A stretch of DNA of 64,000 nucleotides from Nautilus pompilius. Lineage: Eukaryota > Mollusca > Cephalopoda > Nautilida > Nautilidae. Position numbers and translations under genes: made by a program. Location of the stretch: the NCBI GenBank assembly GCA_018389105.1, contig JACATO010000043.1:1-64000 (forward strand), written 5' to 3'. Under the pieces are notes generated by a model, which saw only the letters and a program-made list of their open reading frames with translations, ran no database searches and was not told the DNA's origin. Of this stretch, positions 10,381 through 21,371 are shown one piece after another; position 1 is the first letter of the stretch; every line of letters starts with the position of its first letter.

Positions 10381-13134
10381 CAATAAACCTTGAGAAAGAA
10401 CGAACAAACAAAAACGCTTTAAACCGTTTCTTTTACCGAATTAGTTTTTAGACAAAGGAGACATGGATGACGGACCGTGAACAAAGCAGAAGCTTAGAAC
10501 TTACATCGTTGGCTGCGTAATTTCGCAGAAGAAATTCTAAATTATCGCACAGTGCGCCCCGGAATCACAGGAACATGAAAGAAAGAATAATGTTTGGGAA
10601 CTACATCTGTTAATACCTGATCCCTCGACTAAACCACACTGCACAGGAGTAACGTTAATTGAAAGATTATGGAGTGAATTATCACTTTAGTCATAACCAG
10701 AAGTTAAAATTCTAGAGCTAAATCCAAAAAAAAGGGGGTTCGTAATCCAATTTCTAGAGTAAAAATCGTTATTATAGTTAAAACTAGTAACAGTGATAAG
10801 TTTGAGGATAGCACGGTTTACTTTAATGGTAATATGCTGTTGTTTATCGTTTGAATCCAAGTGAGACTCTTATTTTTCGTGTCTTCTGAAATTCGCTGTC
10901 AATTTGTGTCAGCTCCTAAGGATTTGTCTCTGAAGTTACCGTTGTCTAAGTAGTTACATTATGGGCACTATATTTAAACACATTATTTGTATTCTTAACA
11001 TGAGAAAATTAATCTGAGAAACTTTACACTGTTTTGGAGAATTCAAATTTAGTGTTGGATAAAACAATCTGTTTTAAAACGCATAGATTTTAATGGTAAG
11101 ACAAGACTTCTGGTTTCAGTTCCGCTGCTACTTTTAGTGTTCTTGCTATTTTACAACAGTTCTTCAAGATCAGTTTTATGCATTAAATATTACTTTAAAC
11201 AAATGATCAGCAATTATATTTATTTTACTTGTAAACTATTGTTTCCAGTTTGTTTAAATGCTAAAAAGTAAACTAAGTCTTTCAATTAATTTATTTGCAT
11301 TTGAAAAGCAAATACTCAAATATTGTCCTTTCACCATCCATCAAAATACAGCTGTCTCGCATACTGTGTCCGGAAAATGTCTACGTCTAGATTAATCTTT
11401 TTTTTCTTTGTTTTAGCTCTAAACCGATATAAGTTGACATTATCTGCTAGAATGTAATTAAGCATCACTGTTTTGATAGATAGCTTAACTGTGTGTTGAA
11501 GGTGAACTACAATTTGCAGCATTTATGTAGGAATATCTTTGTCTGCATTTCTTTTAGCTAAATGTTCCAATAGACCTTGTCAGTGAGAATTTTGATATTT
11601 ATCATCAATGATAATCTTACAAGAAGAAATCATTTTGTGGCAAATAATTCAAATGAATATTTATCAGATTCTAAATGTTGTAGAGCAAATGCGAACTCAT
11701 CATTTTTAGAACCTAAGTAATTTGTAGCAGCTTCATCTTCTTCTGTTTCAGAAGAGCTTCTGTCAGCTTTTAAAGGTGAAAAATTTGAAGTTATTGACGA
11801 TTCTATTGATGCTGATTTTTTGGATTAGATTTTGAGGAGTCACTGGTTAGTTTATTTGAATTTATAATCGGCTGATACAATTTGGCTGATTTGGTGTTTA
11901 AAAGATTTTTGTCTAGATTTTTCTTTCATGCATTTTCATTTTTAAAAATATTTATTATCTGCTGTTTTCACTCTTGACAGCAAATCTACTTGTATTATTT
12001 GTATTCAGGCCGTGTAAAGATTTTCCGAAAATATGTTATTGAATAGTCTAAAACACTAAATCCAATCGTATGTATAAGTATAGTTTTTCTCTCTTTTTTT
12101 GGTCGTCCAATTTCGTATTCATAAACATTTATTAACTTATAAAAAACCTTTTTTACGAAATCGCTTGTACACATTTCTCATATCTACGTTTGACTCATGT
12201 AGTTTTGGCCAAGATGGTTGGTTAAAAGTGACAGCTCTTATTCTTCTGGTAATAAGTAAAGTTAAAGGTTTCTATAGTGCATACCATAATTCTTTTTACC
12301 ATACAATGTGTTCAATCAAGCTTTATCTTTCGCTGTAGCTTCTATTTCTTCGTTTCATTTTATATGGAGACAGCCATTCCTTTCAAAGTATAAGTTTTTC
12401 TACGATGGCTGTGATTCACGTGGGTGCCTTGAACAGACTTTAATCGATGTCTTCATAACTTTTTCTGGTAAAAACAAGTTCAAATTACCAGTTGGTACAG
12501 GTTGGTATATGGCATTATCAAAGATATAATTAGCATCTTAGTAAACAATATAAATTTATATTAAGCAGAATCATAATTTACATTTTTCATTACATACTTG
12601 TAATTCTTTTAAACTAGGATTCAGGAATCTTCAGATCAATATTAAAACGTCACTACAGACCATTTGCGTACTCTTGGATGTCAACAGCTTTCCTTCAGAG
12701 ATGTAGAAAATCATGCCAAATATTTTACGATGGATTAGTTTCTAGAACATTTTTTTTGGAAAACTTAGAATTCTAATTTAAAGATATACGAATAAAAAAT
12801 GCCAAATAACGTTTTTAATCTATTAACTTTGCATTAATACTGTTTAGTTACAGAAGTTGTTTCTAGACAGTTTCGATTTTAGCCGCAAGAAAAATTAATC
12901 ATTAGAGATAAATTTTATGATCAGTTTGTTTGTTTTTTTCTCGATTCTTTTTTTTTTTTCTTTCTTTCTCTTCTTTTACAGCTTAAAATTGCTTTTCTTC
13001 TCCCCTACCTACTCAGGTATCTACACGCCAGCTAGAATTAATTATCTATCTGCTAGCAGGTGTCGGCCTCATGTTCAGCGTCAAGATACTGGCAGACGTG
13101 GGACTCTGCCATGTGGCGCTCGTTCGTCTCAGAG
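10381..13134. other. AT-rich region with decayed coding-like stretch on the minus strand
   Basis: Strongly AT-rich. Read in reverse, 11.3-12.55 kb contains several short open pieces in changing frames, such as one with NAIYQPVPTGNLNLFLPEK near 12.5 kb and one with NQPSWPKLHESNVDMRNVYK near 12.2 kb. This is what a heavily decayed transposon or retrogene looks like, but I recognise no family. No TIRs were identified. Confidence 0.35.
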
Positions 13135-13139
13135 AAGAG

Positions 13140-13176
<37 letters not shown>

Positions 13177-13189
13177 CGAGAGAGAGGAG

Positions 13190-13228
<39 letters not shown>

Positions 13229-13245
13229 AGAGAGAGATGGACGAG

Positions 13246-13286
<41 letters not shown>

Positions 13287-13384
13287 AGAGATGGATGGAC
13301 AGAGAGAGAGAGAGCTGGAGACGAGAGATGGAGCGAGAGATGGAGATGGAGAGAGAGAGAGATGGAGAGAGAGAGGAGAGAGAG

Positions 13385-13450
<66 letters not shown>

Positions 13451-13500
13451 CGAGAGAGATGGAGAGAGAGATGGAGAGAGAGATGGAGAGAGAGAGAGTG
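13135..13500. repeat. (GA)n microsatellite with GATGGAGAG variants
   Basis: Long GA dinucleotide run with interspersed GATGGA words, ending in a (GT)n stretch at about 13498-13512. Arg/Glu-rich or Ser/Leu-rich open frames in all registers are artefacts of the repeat. Confidence 0.97.
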
Positions 13501-13512
13501 TGTGTGTGTGTG

Positions 13513-15329
13513 CCTGTGAACTGCTTGGGTTTTCGTAATTTCTTCACGGTTGGGTGATTGTCTGGACTCAGCAACTGAATAACAGGCAACTCTACTTGGG
13601 ATTCACCAGGACATTCTGACTAATAAAACCCGCTATGTTTCCTGGCAGAACAAGTCCCTCCTTTCTTTCCGAATTACAGCAATCTTAAAAAGAATGCTGC
13701 ACACGGTTTAAATGTACCATCTTCAGCCCATCATCTTTTTTTTACGTGATGGAAATTTATTCATTACGTGTGAACAAAACAAACTGGTTCTTCTTTAGTT
13801 TCAGACTTTGTACATAATTTTACAAAACTGTGCCTTAAGTTAAAATTTACGAATACTTTTTGTATTTTCAGAAAGTAAGTCCGTTAGAAAATATATGATG
13901 TATCGGTACAACAGACGCTTAGAGAGCTCACGTGTAAACGTTGTTGATATGGCTCGCACCTATAGATAATACAGACATTTAACGTTACGCCATATACTTA
14001 GATAAATAGCAGTAACTGAATAAGCTGAACGGCCACTAAGAGTCGCACGTCTGCATCCTGTTGAAGAAAACTCTAGTTTGTCTATGAGATGACGATATTT
14101 GCAGCAAATGATGGCAATGGTTGTGTATGACAACACATGGAAAGCAACTCTGTATTTATAATGTAGAATATGAATAAAAGTTTTGCATATTTTTGATTAT
14201 AGTAATTAAAAATATCAGTGATGGGAGGGAAACTTGGTCAATGTTTGAATTCCGCTTTAAAGAAACTGCTAAAAATCCTTGTTACCAAAAATTGTGTTAA
14301 GACTGGGGGTTCTTCCAAGTCAATGCAGAGACAAAACACCATATTTATCTAAGACGCTATGAAGATATGACTTTCTAAAGGTAATAAACTCTTAGAAAAT
14401 CACAGTTTGGTCCAGGAGCTGACGATGGGAAGCATTTATCTGACTGGCAAAAAAAAGGGGAATCAAACAAAGGCATTTACAGAGATTTGGTCAGGTGAAT
14501 TAGCAGAAGTACGAAACACAACATTAAGAAGTATATTGAGGACGGCCTTCACGACCTTATTGTCCCAAACAATAATATCCCGGGATTCTAAGATTACTGA
14601 TAAACATCAACAACTAAGTTATATATGTAATCTACCGACAATTAAATGTTTACACAGTCCGGCATCAGACCAGGTCGGTTTTCTTTCTTTCTGTGTACAT
14701 ATTCTCTGCATCTCCACACATCCACGTAAACGTATTTAAGGCCTTTACTGTCTTCGAGTCCACCGCCTGTCACAGTCCGTTCGCATTATCCACGGATCTG
14801 CGGAACCCACTTTCCATGGGTTACCCGCACTTGTTTACTAAGTATATGATATTTGCACTGTAAAATTAAATCATTAATCTTAGAGAAAATGTCAAATGTC
14901 ATCAATAGTACATTGCAGTAAGACACCAAGAACACTAAAGAATATACGTAGTTTATAGTGCATGTTAATTCCATGTCTTACATTGCACATGGTCAATGTT
15001 TCCTCTATTATTAATAAAATGTTAATTAGCCCACGTGATCGCATCATTATACCGCTTACTCGTTAACCATCCGATCTTTTAAGTCGGCGCCGACGTCACC
15101 AATGACGACAAACAGACAAAAACGGAGACGGTTTTCTGGTGGCCGGAAACTGCCTTGAGAACTGAACCGAAATACGTGCGTGTCTGGGCACTGAAACCAA
15201 AAACGGTCGACGAATGCAGAAAGGCATTTCTCGGTAAACGACCACCATTCATAAGAGGGGGGGAAACAAAGACAAATTTTGTTGTTATATATTCGAACAG
15301 GAAACAGAAGAAGCTTCCTTAGTCTGACC
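13513..15329. other. No recognisable gene
   Basis: Unique AT-rich sequence. A CCACGTGATC E-box at about 15032 and GACGTCACCAAT (CRE next to CCAAT) at about 15091 are promoter-type motifs without an assignable gene. The 14407-14739 frame has no recognisable domain. Confidence 0.5.
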
Positions 15330-15445
15330 TAAGGCCGAAAGTCATTTCGCCAAGTGGTTACGACATTGACCGGACTAGCGATTCCCACGGAGATCGTCTA
15401 CGGTAACGACACGTGATCTTCGTGGGCTCGGGTTGCAAAACATCG
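15330..15445 (+). repeat. tRNA-derived SINE fragment
   Basis: An A-box-like CCAAGTGGTTACG at about 15350 and a degenerate B-box region, GGGCTCGGGTTGC, at about 15424 lie at a tRNA-like distance or slightly more, with the SINE-type GACCGGACTAGCGATTC between them. Degenerate and without a clear tail, so boundaries are approximate. Confidence 0.4.
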
Positions 15446-17466
15446 AATTTAGCGGTGTGTGAGTGAGTCTACTCGTCAACACATTAAAAACAGATCAGTG
15501 CAATAACGGCATTTGAGTAGTCGTAATGTTCGAAATTAAAGAAAAATCAAATCTACAAGCTTTTGGATCTGGACAAAAGGCTGTTTATTCTCTGACACGA
15601 AGTCTTCATTTACCCATCGTCCTGAGTTTCCTGGACTTATTTTGTTATTCTTCCTCTTGCCATCGAATAATTTTAAATTGTTGCCGGAAACTTCGTCGAA
15701 TCTTACTTTCTGTTTTTTTTTTAAAAAAAAAAATTATTCTGCACATTTCTAAATAAAATATACAACAATGCTAAGCTGGAATGCATGTTGTAGCGCATAT
15801 TTAAAAGATGCATTATTAAAATCCACTTCTCTGTGTCTCAAGTTCGTTACGCCATCTTTGTGGATCCTGGATCAAACCTCAACCTTTACATGGGAGTTAA
15901 TAGGAATCAGCTGCTAAATAAAACCGAAAAAGGATGCACAAGAGCCTAACTGAATAACGAACACAATAAGTTACTTAAGAAAAACTTCTTTTTTTTTTCA
16001 GTAGAATTAAAATAGAAGCAAAAATTGTTTTCTGAACACAGAACCTGAATATTTTCAGAAATTGTTCATAAAAGCAAAATCGTGTAGAGAAAACATCGAC
16101 TGTTCATGAAATTGTTTTGAGGCTATTTTTGAAATATGATTTCCATTGGAATTATTTAGTTTGATGCAGATACAACTGGGCCAGAAGGAAAACTATTTTA
16201 TAGATAAAAGTTCTCGTTCTCTCTCTAATTAATTTCGATATGTCCTTTTTGTAAGTAGAAACAACTTTGTTTTACTTAAGAGCCGCCATTTTCTTTTACT
16301 TCCGTCACGTCGGAAAACAAACAGTTCTTAGAACATCCTATTTAAAAAAAATCCCATTTACTTTATGCATCATCGGTGCAGTAAATGTGGTTAATTATAT
16401 ATCGCATGGACCTTTTCCACTTCTTCAATGAAAGAAGACATAGAAGTAGTTTTCAGTTGTGGCAGCAGAAAATTTCTCCGGGGAGTTTTGTCAACTGGCT
16501 CAGCTCATGTTCAAGAAACCGTGGAAATGCATTCTATGGCCGAGTAACGGGAGAGCTGCATATTTGGACTCTTTGAAGTCACCGATCTTGGAGCGTACAA
16601 GAGAAATTCAAATGACGCATTAAAACTCGTGCTAGGCAGAGCTGATAGCGGCCAACTTGTGCTCTCTGGTACTTTCTGTGAAACTAGAAGCAAAAGGGCC
16701 TCTTTAGTTTTGAAAACAATGGTACGATTTTGTAAAAAAACAAAAAAAACAAAGCGTGGTTTGGTTGCAATTCATATTTTATGCACAGATCTTCTAGAAA
16801 TTAGCCGAGTCTATGCTTATCTTTAGTATGATGTGGCTGCTTTCTCAGAAGTTTTGTTTATTTCTCCTGGAGATTTCCTTTTGCAGAAAGAGATGAGGCT
16901 GTTTAGGACAGATATTCGCGAGAGATGGGTGCGTTCTCCTTGCGATTCGTGGTGAAACTTGCATCTCTTCTGCACTCCCGTGGGCGGGGCTGCGGGAAAG
17001 TTGCAAGAAATTTTTCATCCAGTGTTTTTGCAACCAAACTGTCAGGCCTGGCGCGGGTAGATTACCGTTCTGGGCTGAGGCGTTAGGTAGGCAGGCAGCA
17101 GGTAAAAAGCAGATCTTTCGTTTGTAGACGAATGCCTAGAAATCCCGTTGGCTGCAGGATTCATCTCTGGGAATATAAACATAACTATGCATCTATTTGG
17201 AAATCTTAACAGAGAACTAAGGGGATCAGATGGTCAAGATCAGCCGCGCAGCATCGATTTACAAAAACTCCGCAATCTATGTGTGGGGGGAGCATTGATA
17301 ATCTGACTGATTCCTAACCAAGACGATTATGGGCTCTACACGACACAAGAGGTGATTTTACCAAATATCGAGATGACTTTTCGAACGGTCATTGTCTGAT
17401 TATATGCCACAGAATAAGTGGACTTATGTGAAACCTGTGATGTTCGAATTATTCTGGCATGAATCT

Positions 17467-17468
<2 letters not shown>
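15446..17468. other. No recognisable gene
   Basis: AT-rich unique sequence with short poly-A/T runs. Open frames are short and without recognisable domains. Confidence 0.6.
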
Positions 17469-17727
<259 letters not shown>

Positions 17728-19168
17728 CCAGCTTCACACGATTTCCCTCTACTGTTTTCATGTTTACCATTGAATAAACTGTTGTTTTTTTATCCTACAC
17801 AAATTTCTTGAAAATAAATGTTAGAAATTGAATCTGGGCTTTGTTACAAACGTAGGCGACAGGTCCTGATAATAACACACGGTTAAATGACCGTATATAC
17901 TTCATACAAAGACAAAGAAAATTGCAACTTTACTACTCGACGTCAGATTGAACTGTTCCGCCTTTTAAAAGCATCAGTGTTCTCGTTTAAGAGAGCACGC
18001 ATCGATACACAAGCAAAGTTTAATTGCGTTTACTGGTTGGCTGTCGTCTCTCCTACTGTATTATTACGATCCCGAGTGACCCCGAACACTAGTCAGAGGG
18101 AAGGGGGTAAATCTGGTTGTCACCAGAAAGAGCAGCCGGCCCGAAAAGTATCCGGTTATCCGGTGTGTTCCGACTTCAGCTACCGTGAGAGAAGAACCGC
18201 AACTCTTCAGATCGGTAAAGGGAGGAGGAAACAGGACTCGGCGCATAAAACTCGAGACACAAATCACACGACTGCTTATCATCACTTTCATTCTGTTATC
18301 GATCATATTTTAGCTAAATATATAGACACACCGGAACAAGATGCTCACAACCGGTCCTACATGCAATTTTCAGTTAACGTATAATCACAATTTCCACCTA
18401 TCATTTCAGATTTCAGGCATATATACAATAAAGTTTGTTTTTTTTACAAATTTTGTTCTGAAATATTATTAACGAAGTATAAAAACATAAATATAAAAGA
18501 GGACATTTTTCTTAGAGTTCCAGAGTATTTTACGTGTTCTTCATACCAATGGAAGGCGAATAAACACGAGAAATGCTATTTACTAAGTAGTTGCCCCTTG
18601 TTATTTTTTTGCTTTCAACAAATTGGCTGAATGAACTTAAGAATATTTACTGGCAAAAATGTCAAAATCTAATGGCTGCTGACGCTAAATGTATATTCCT
18701 GCTGTAAAGGAGCGAAATCATTGAGACAGCGAGAAATAATCGTCACGCATCGTCTGCTGACTCGTGGCGTCAGATGCGGTATTGGAAGAGTTGGGAAGGG
18801 GGAGTGGTCGCTTTTGAGATTCCTTCGGCAGGATCCCTAAAAATCCGCTGAATCGCGCCCCCCCCGTCTACTTGAGACGGGTTTTCTTAGTCGGAAACCC
18901 CACCGTTCATGTCTCTAGCTGTAGCTGGTCGACACGCGCAGCTGGCGAGGGCCCGACGTAAAAATGACCACGTGTGCAAAAACATGGCGGATGATCGTGT
19001 GCGATTTTGTTCACGTAGCAAGTGTAGCTGATGGTTTGGAAAGGAAATCAAACGAATGGAAACTTATTGATTGTAGACTTACACCATTCGCTTATTTCAA
19101 TTCTGAGAGTAGAAAGACTATCGTAAATTCCGAATGATCTTAATTGGATATATTAACTTGCGGATGCC
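17728..19168. other. No recognised gene; 165-codon frame and promoter-like upstream sequence
   Basis: Frame 17887-18384 (+) is open for 165 codons with no recognisable domain; such lengths can arise by chance here. At 18960-19000 a CCACGTG E-box and ACATGGCGG (YY1-like) precede the short ATG frame at 19169 and could be its promoter region. A C8 run lies at about 18857. Confidence 0.4.
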
Positions 19169-19246
19169 ATGGATAAGGAGCCGAGCCAAAACCAGATGTT
19201 TGTTGGCCGTGACGCTCCTTCAGAATCTGGCGAGGAGGAACTATTA
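19169..19246 (+). CDS. Short ATG-led frame cut by a mariner insertion
   Basis: ATG 19169 has a good start context (GCCATGG) and opens 26 acidic, protein-like codons (MDKEPSQNQMFVGRDAPSES, then GEEELL). The frame runs exactly to base 19246, where the inverted repeat of a mariner derivative begins. Beyond that the reading enters transposon sequence and ends within about 30 codons. It may be the truncated first coding exon of a real gene, or an exon whose donor was destroyed. CACGTG and YY1-like motifs lie about 180-200 bases upstream. No family recognised. Confidence 0.25.
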
Positions 19247-20114
19247 GGTCGTTACAAGCGTTTGGTCGGTTTTTATATTATGCTAATTTGGGGTTCATTA
19301 TTTGCATATGCAAAACCTACTTTTTCAAAAATCATAAAATAGATATCTGTTTCAGGGTTCTGAGTGAAGCGTGGACAGAAACGTTTTTCGTGCCATTTTG
19401 CTTCACGAGTTCAAACCAGGTCACAGGGCGAGCGAGGCAACTCGTAATGTTAAGCAATCATAGGGCAAGGACACAGCCAATGAGCGCACAGTATAACAGT
19501 GGTTTGCAAAATTTCGATCAGGAGATGCGAGCCTGGAAGATAAGGAACGTAGCTGACATCCTTCCAGCTGTGACGATGACCGTCTGAGAACTTCATTTGA
19601 AGCCGATCCAAGAAAAACGGTGCAAGAAATTGCTGTAGAGCTCAGTGTAAGCACTGCAGCTGTTTCCTGGCATCTTGACGCAATCGACACGGTGAAGAGG
19701 CTCGACAAGAGAGTGTATCGCGAGTTTACAAAACAACAACAAAATCGTCGATTGGAGATCTGCCCTTCGCTTGTCATAACAGAAACGACAATTTCTTGAC
19801 CGAATCATCATTATGTGTGGTGAAAAATTGGTCCGTTACGACAATCGCAAACTATCAGCACAGTGGCTGGACAGATACAAGGCGCCTAACCACTTTCAAA
19901 AACCCAGCCTCCACCCAAGAAGGTCATGGTCACTGTCTGGTGGACTGCAACTGGTGTCATCCACTACAACTTCTTGCATCCTGGCAAAACCATCACAGCT
20001 GAAAGGTACTGTATTGATTGCGATGGAACTTACTTTGGTTGATAAAGTTCACGTTCAGCAACAATATGAAGTCTCATTGTTGGGGTTAAAAAACGCTAAA
20101 TGTTTGTAACGACT
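19247..20114 (+). mobile_element. Internally deleted mariner, non-autonomous copy
   Basis: The left end begins GGTCGTTACAAGCG and the right end, reversed, begins AGTCGTTACAAAC. Both ends and much of the interior match the reverse-oriented element at 47466-48739 by eye. This copy keeps the start of the transposase (SAQYNSGLQNFDQEMRAW region in one frame, HTH-linker ERS) and a central part up to about 20010, then jumps to the extreme C-terminal GATGGAACTTACTTT segment. The region with the second and third catalytic acidic residues is missing, as is about 66 bp of the 5' UTR present in the other copy. It can move only in trans. A TA precedes the left end; the right target site is not clean. Confidence 0.85.
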
Positions 20115-20227
20115 GAATATTTTAACGAGTGGATAAGAAAATTTGCGTAACCTTTACATGCTCTTGGTGCACATTCGCACGGGCCCAGAACGTTCAGTGA
20201 ACGCATACGTAATAGGCGAGCACGGTC

Positions 20228-20345
20228 CGCGGCGCATGCGCTAGCTCTAGTCCGAGATCCGCTACTGAGCCTCGTTGCAACTTCAATCTGTCTCTCACGT
20301 CGACCACACACCACGCCTGCGATTTGATTGGATTCATTGTCTTTC
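20228..20345 (+). promoter_or_regulatory. NRF1/CCAAT promoter-like block
   Basis: GCGCATGCGC at 20232-20241 is the palindromic NRF1 consensus core, and ATTGG (reverse CCAAT box) lies at 20327-20331. The ATG at 20377 follows 46 bases later. This is the layout of a TATA-less animal promoter. It begins about 115 bases after the mariner derivative ends. Inference from motifs only. Confidence 0.4.
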
Positions 20346-20376
20346 TAACGCACTTTCTGAATTATATTCTTGCATT

Positions 20377-20655
20377 ATGGCGTCTCTCCCCCACCTAGAT
20401 ATAAAGAAGCCAAACGTAATGTCGACATTGAAAACGAAAGCTAGAATTATCAAATGACTTGAGAGTTGCGAGACTGAAGAAGCTGAGGAGACTGACATTT
20501 TGGAAGCGCGTGGCCGAGAGGACACATTTCTAAGGAAGAGCTTCAGGCTTCGGGGCAGCAAAAGGCGGGTTGGCTGTCGTTTCCCTGGCAACGCTGCGGA
20601 TGATTTCGACTGTAAACCATTACTAGCCCACCACTCCCAGAATCCCCGAGCCTGA
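20377..20655 (+). pseudogene. ATG-led frame interrupted by one in-frame TGA
   Basis: ATG 20377 has A at -3 and G at +4. It opens 26 codons (MASLPHLDIKKPNVMSTLKT, then KARIIK) to a TGA at 20455-20457. The same frame then stays open for 66 more codons with strongly protein-like composition: an acidic run (CETEEAEETDILEARG) followed by a basic run (TFLRKSFRLRGSKRR), ending at a TGA at 20653-20655. The TGA may be a nonsense mutation, a base error, readthrough, or the real end of a short peptide. No SECIS search was possible. I recognise no family. The promoter-like block upstream supports transcription in this direction. Confidence 0.3.
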
Positions 20656-21293
20656 AAAGGTCTTACTCAGCGCGCGCCCCCCCTACCAGTTTACTGGAGA
20701 TCGACGAAGGAATCCTGGATAGCTGCGAAATTGTCTGATGAATGAATGATTTATGATCATTTTCTCTGGCGAGATGGAAAACATCCCGCCTTCAGCCTGA
20801 CACTACTTTCGAGGCTTTTTCCTTATTAATAATGCCCTGGGGCATTCTGGGAACTTACCTCTCCTCCATCCCAGTGTTAAAATGATGTTTCAGCCATCCA
20901 ACACACCTCCTTAATCCAGCCCATGGGTCGGAATGCCTTCTCAGCTTTTAAAATGTATTATCCGAGGCGAACATTATACCGGCTGCTGAATGCTACTGAT
21001 GGACCCAATAAGCCAACAGTTTCTGAATTCTGGAAAAACCGCCACATCCGACGAGCCATTAACAACATAAAAAATGTGTAGGACCCAGCGTAGACTAGCA
21101 GCGCCACGAGCGTCGCTTAAAGGGAATTGCGGGGACCCAACCCTTGAAGCGGCCGAAGTCGTGAGGTCGAGCTGTAATGCTATAGGCAAAAGGTTTTAGG
21201 AATTGAGGAGGAGGAGGAGGAGGCAAACGTCACAGAGTTTCTTAGATCCTACAAAGAGGAATTGTCTATGAAAGACTTGGAGACTTGGAGGGG

Positions 21294-21297
<4 letters not shown>
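20656..21297. other. No recognisable gene
   Basis: Unique sequence with a C7 run at about 20671 and a short (GAG)n at about 21208-21222. No domain-bearing frame. Confidence 0.6.

Positions 21298-21368
<71 letters not shown>
21298..21368. repeat. Pure (GA)n microsatellite
   Basis: About 70 bases of uninterrupted GA. Confidence 0.98.

Positions 21369-21371
<3 letters not shown>

Noticed and set aside
9887..10411. 174-codon minus frame in the GC island
   Set aside because: Antisense to GC-rich sequence with overlapping frames on both strands; no recognisable domain.
13053..13589. Arg/Glu-rich and Ser/Leu-rich frames of up to 200 codons in four registers
   Set aside because: Artefacts of (GA)n. 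The same applies to frames at 103-360, 33492-33695, 47027-47304 and 61717-61943.
17887..18384. 165-codon plus frame
   Set aside because: No domain, no splice or promoter support; one such length is expected by chance in 64 kb.
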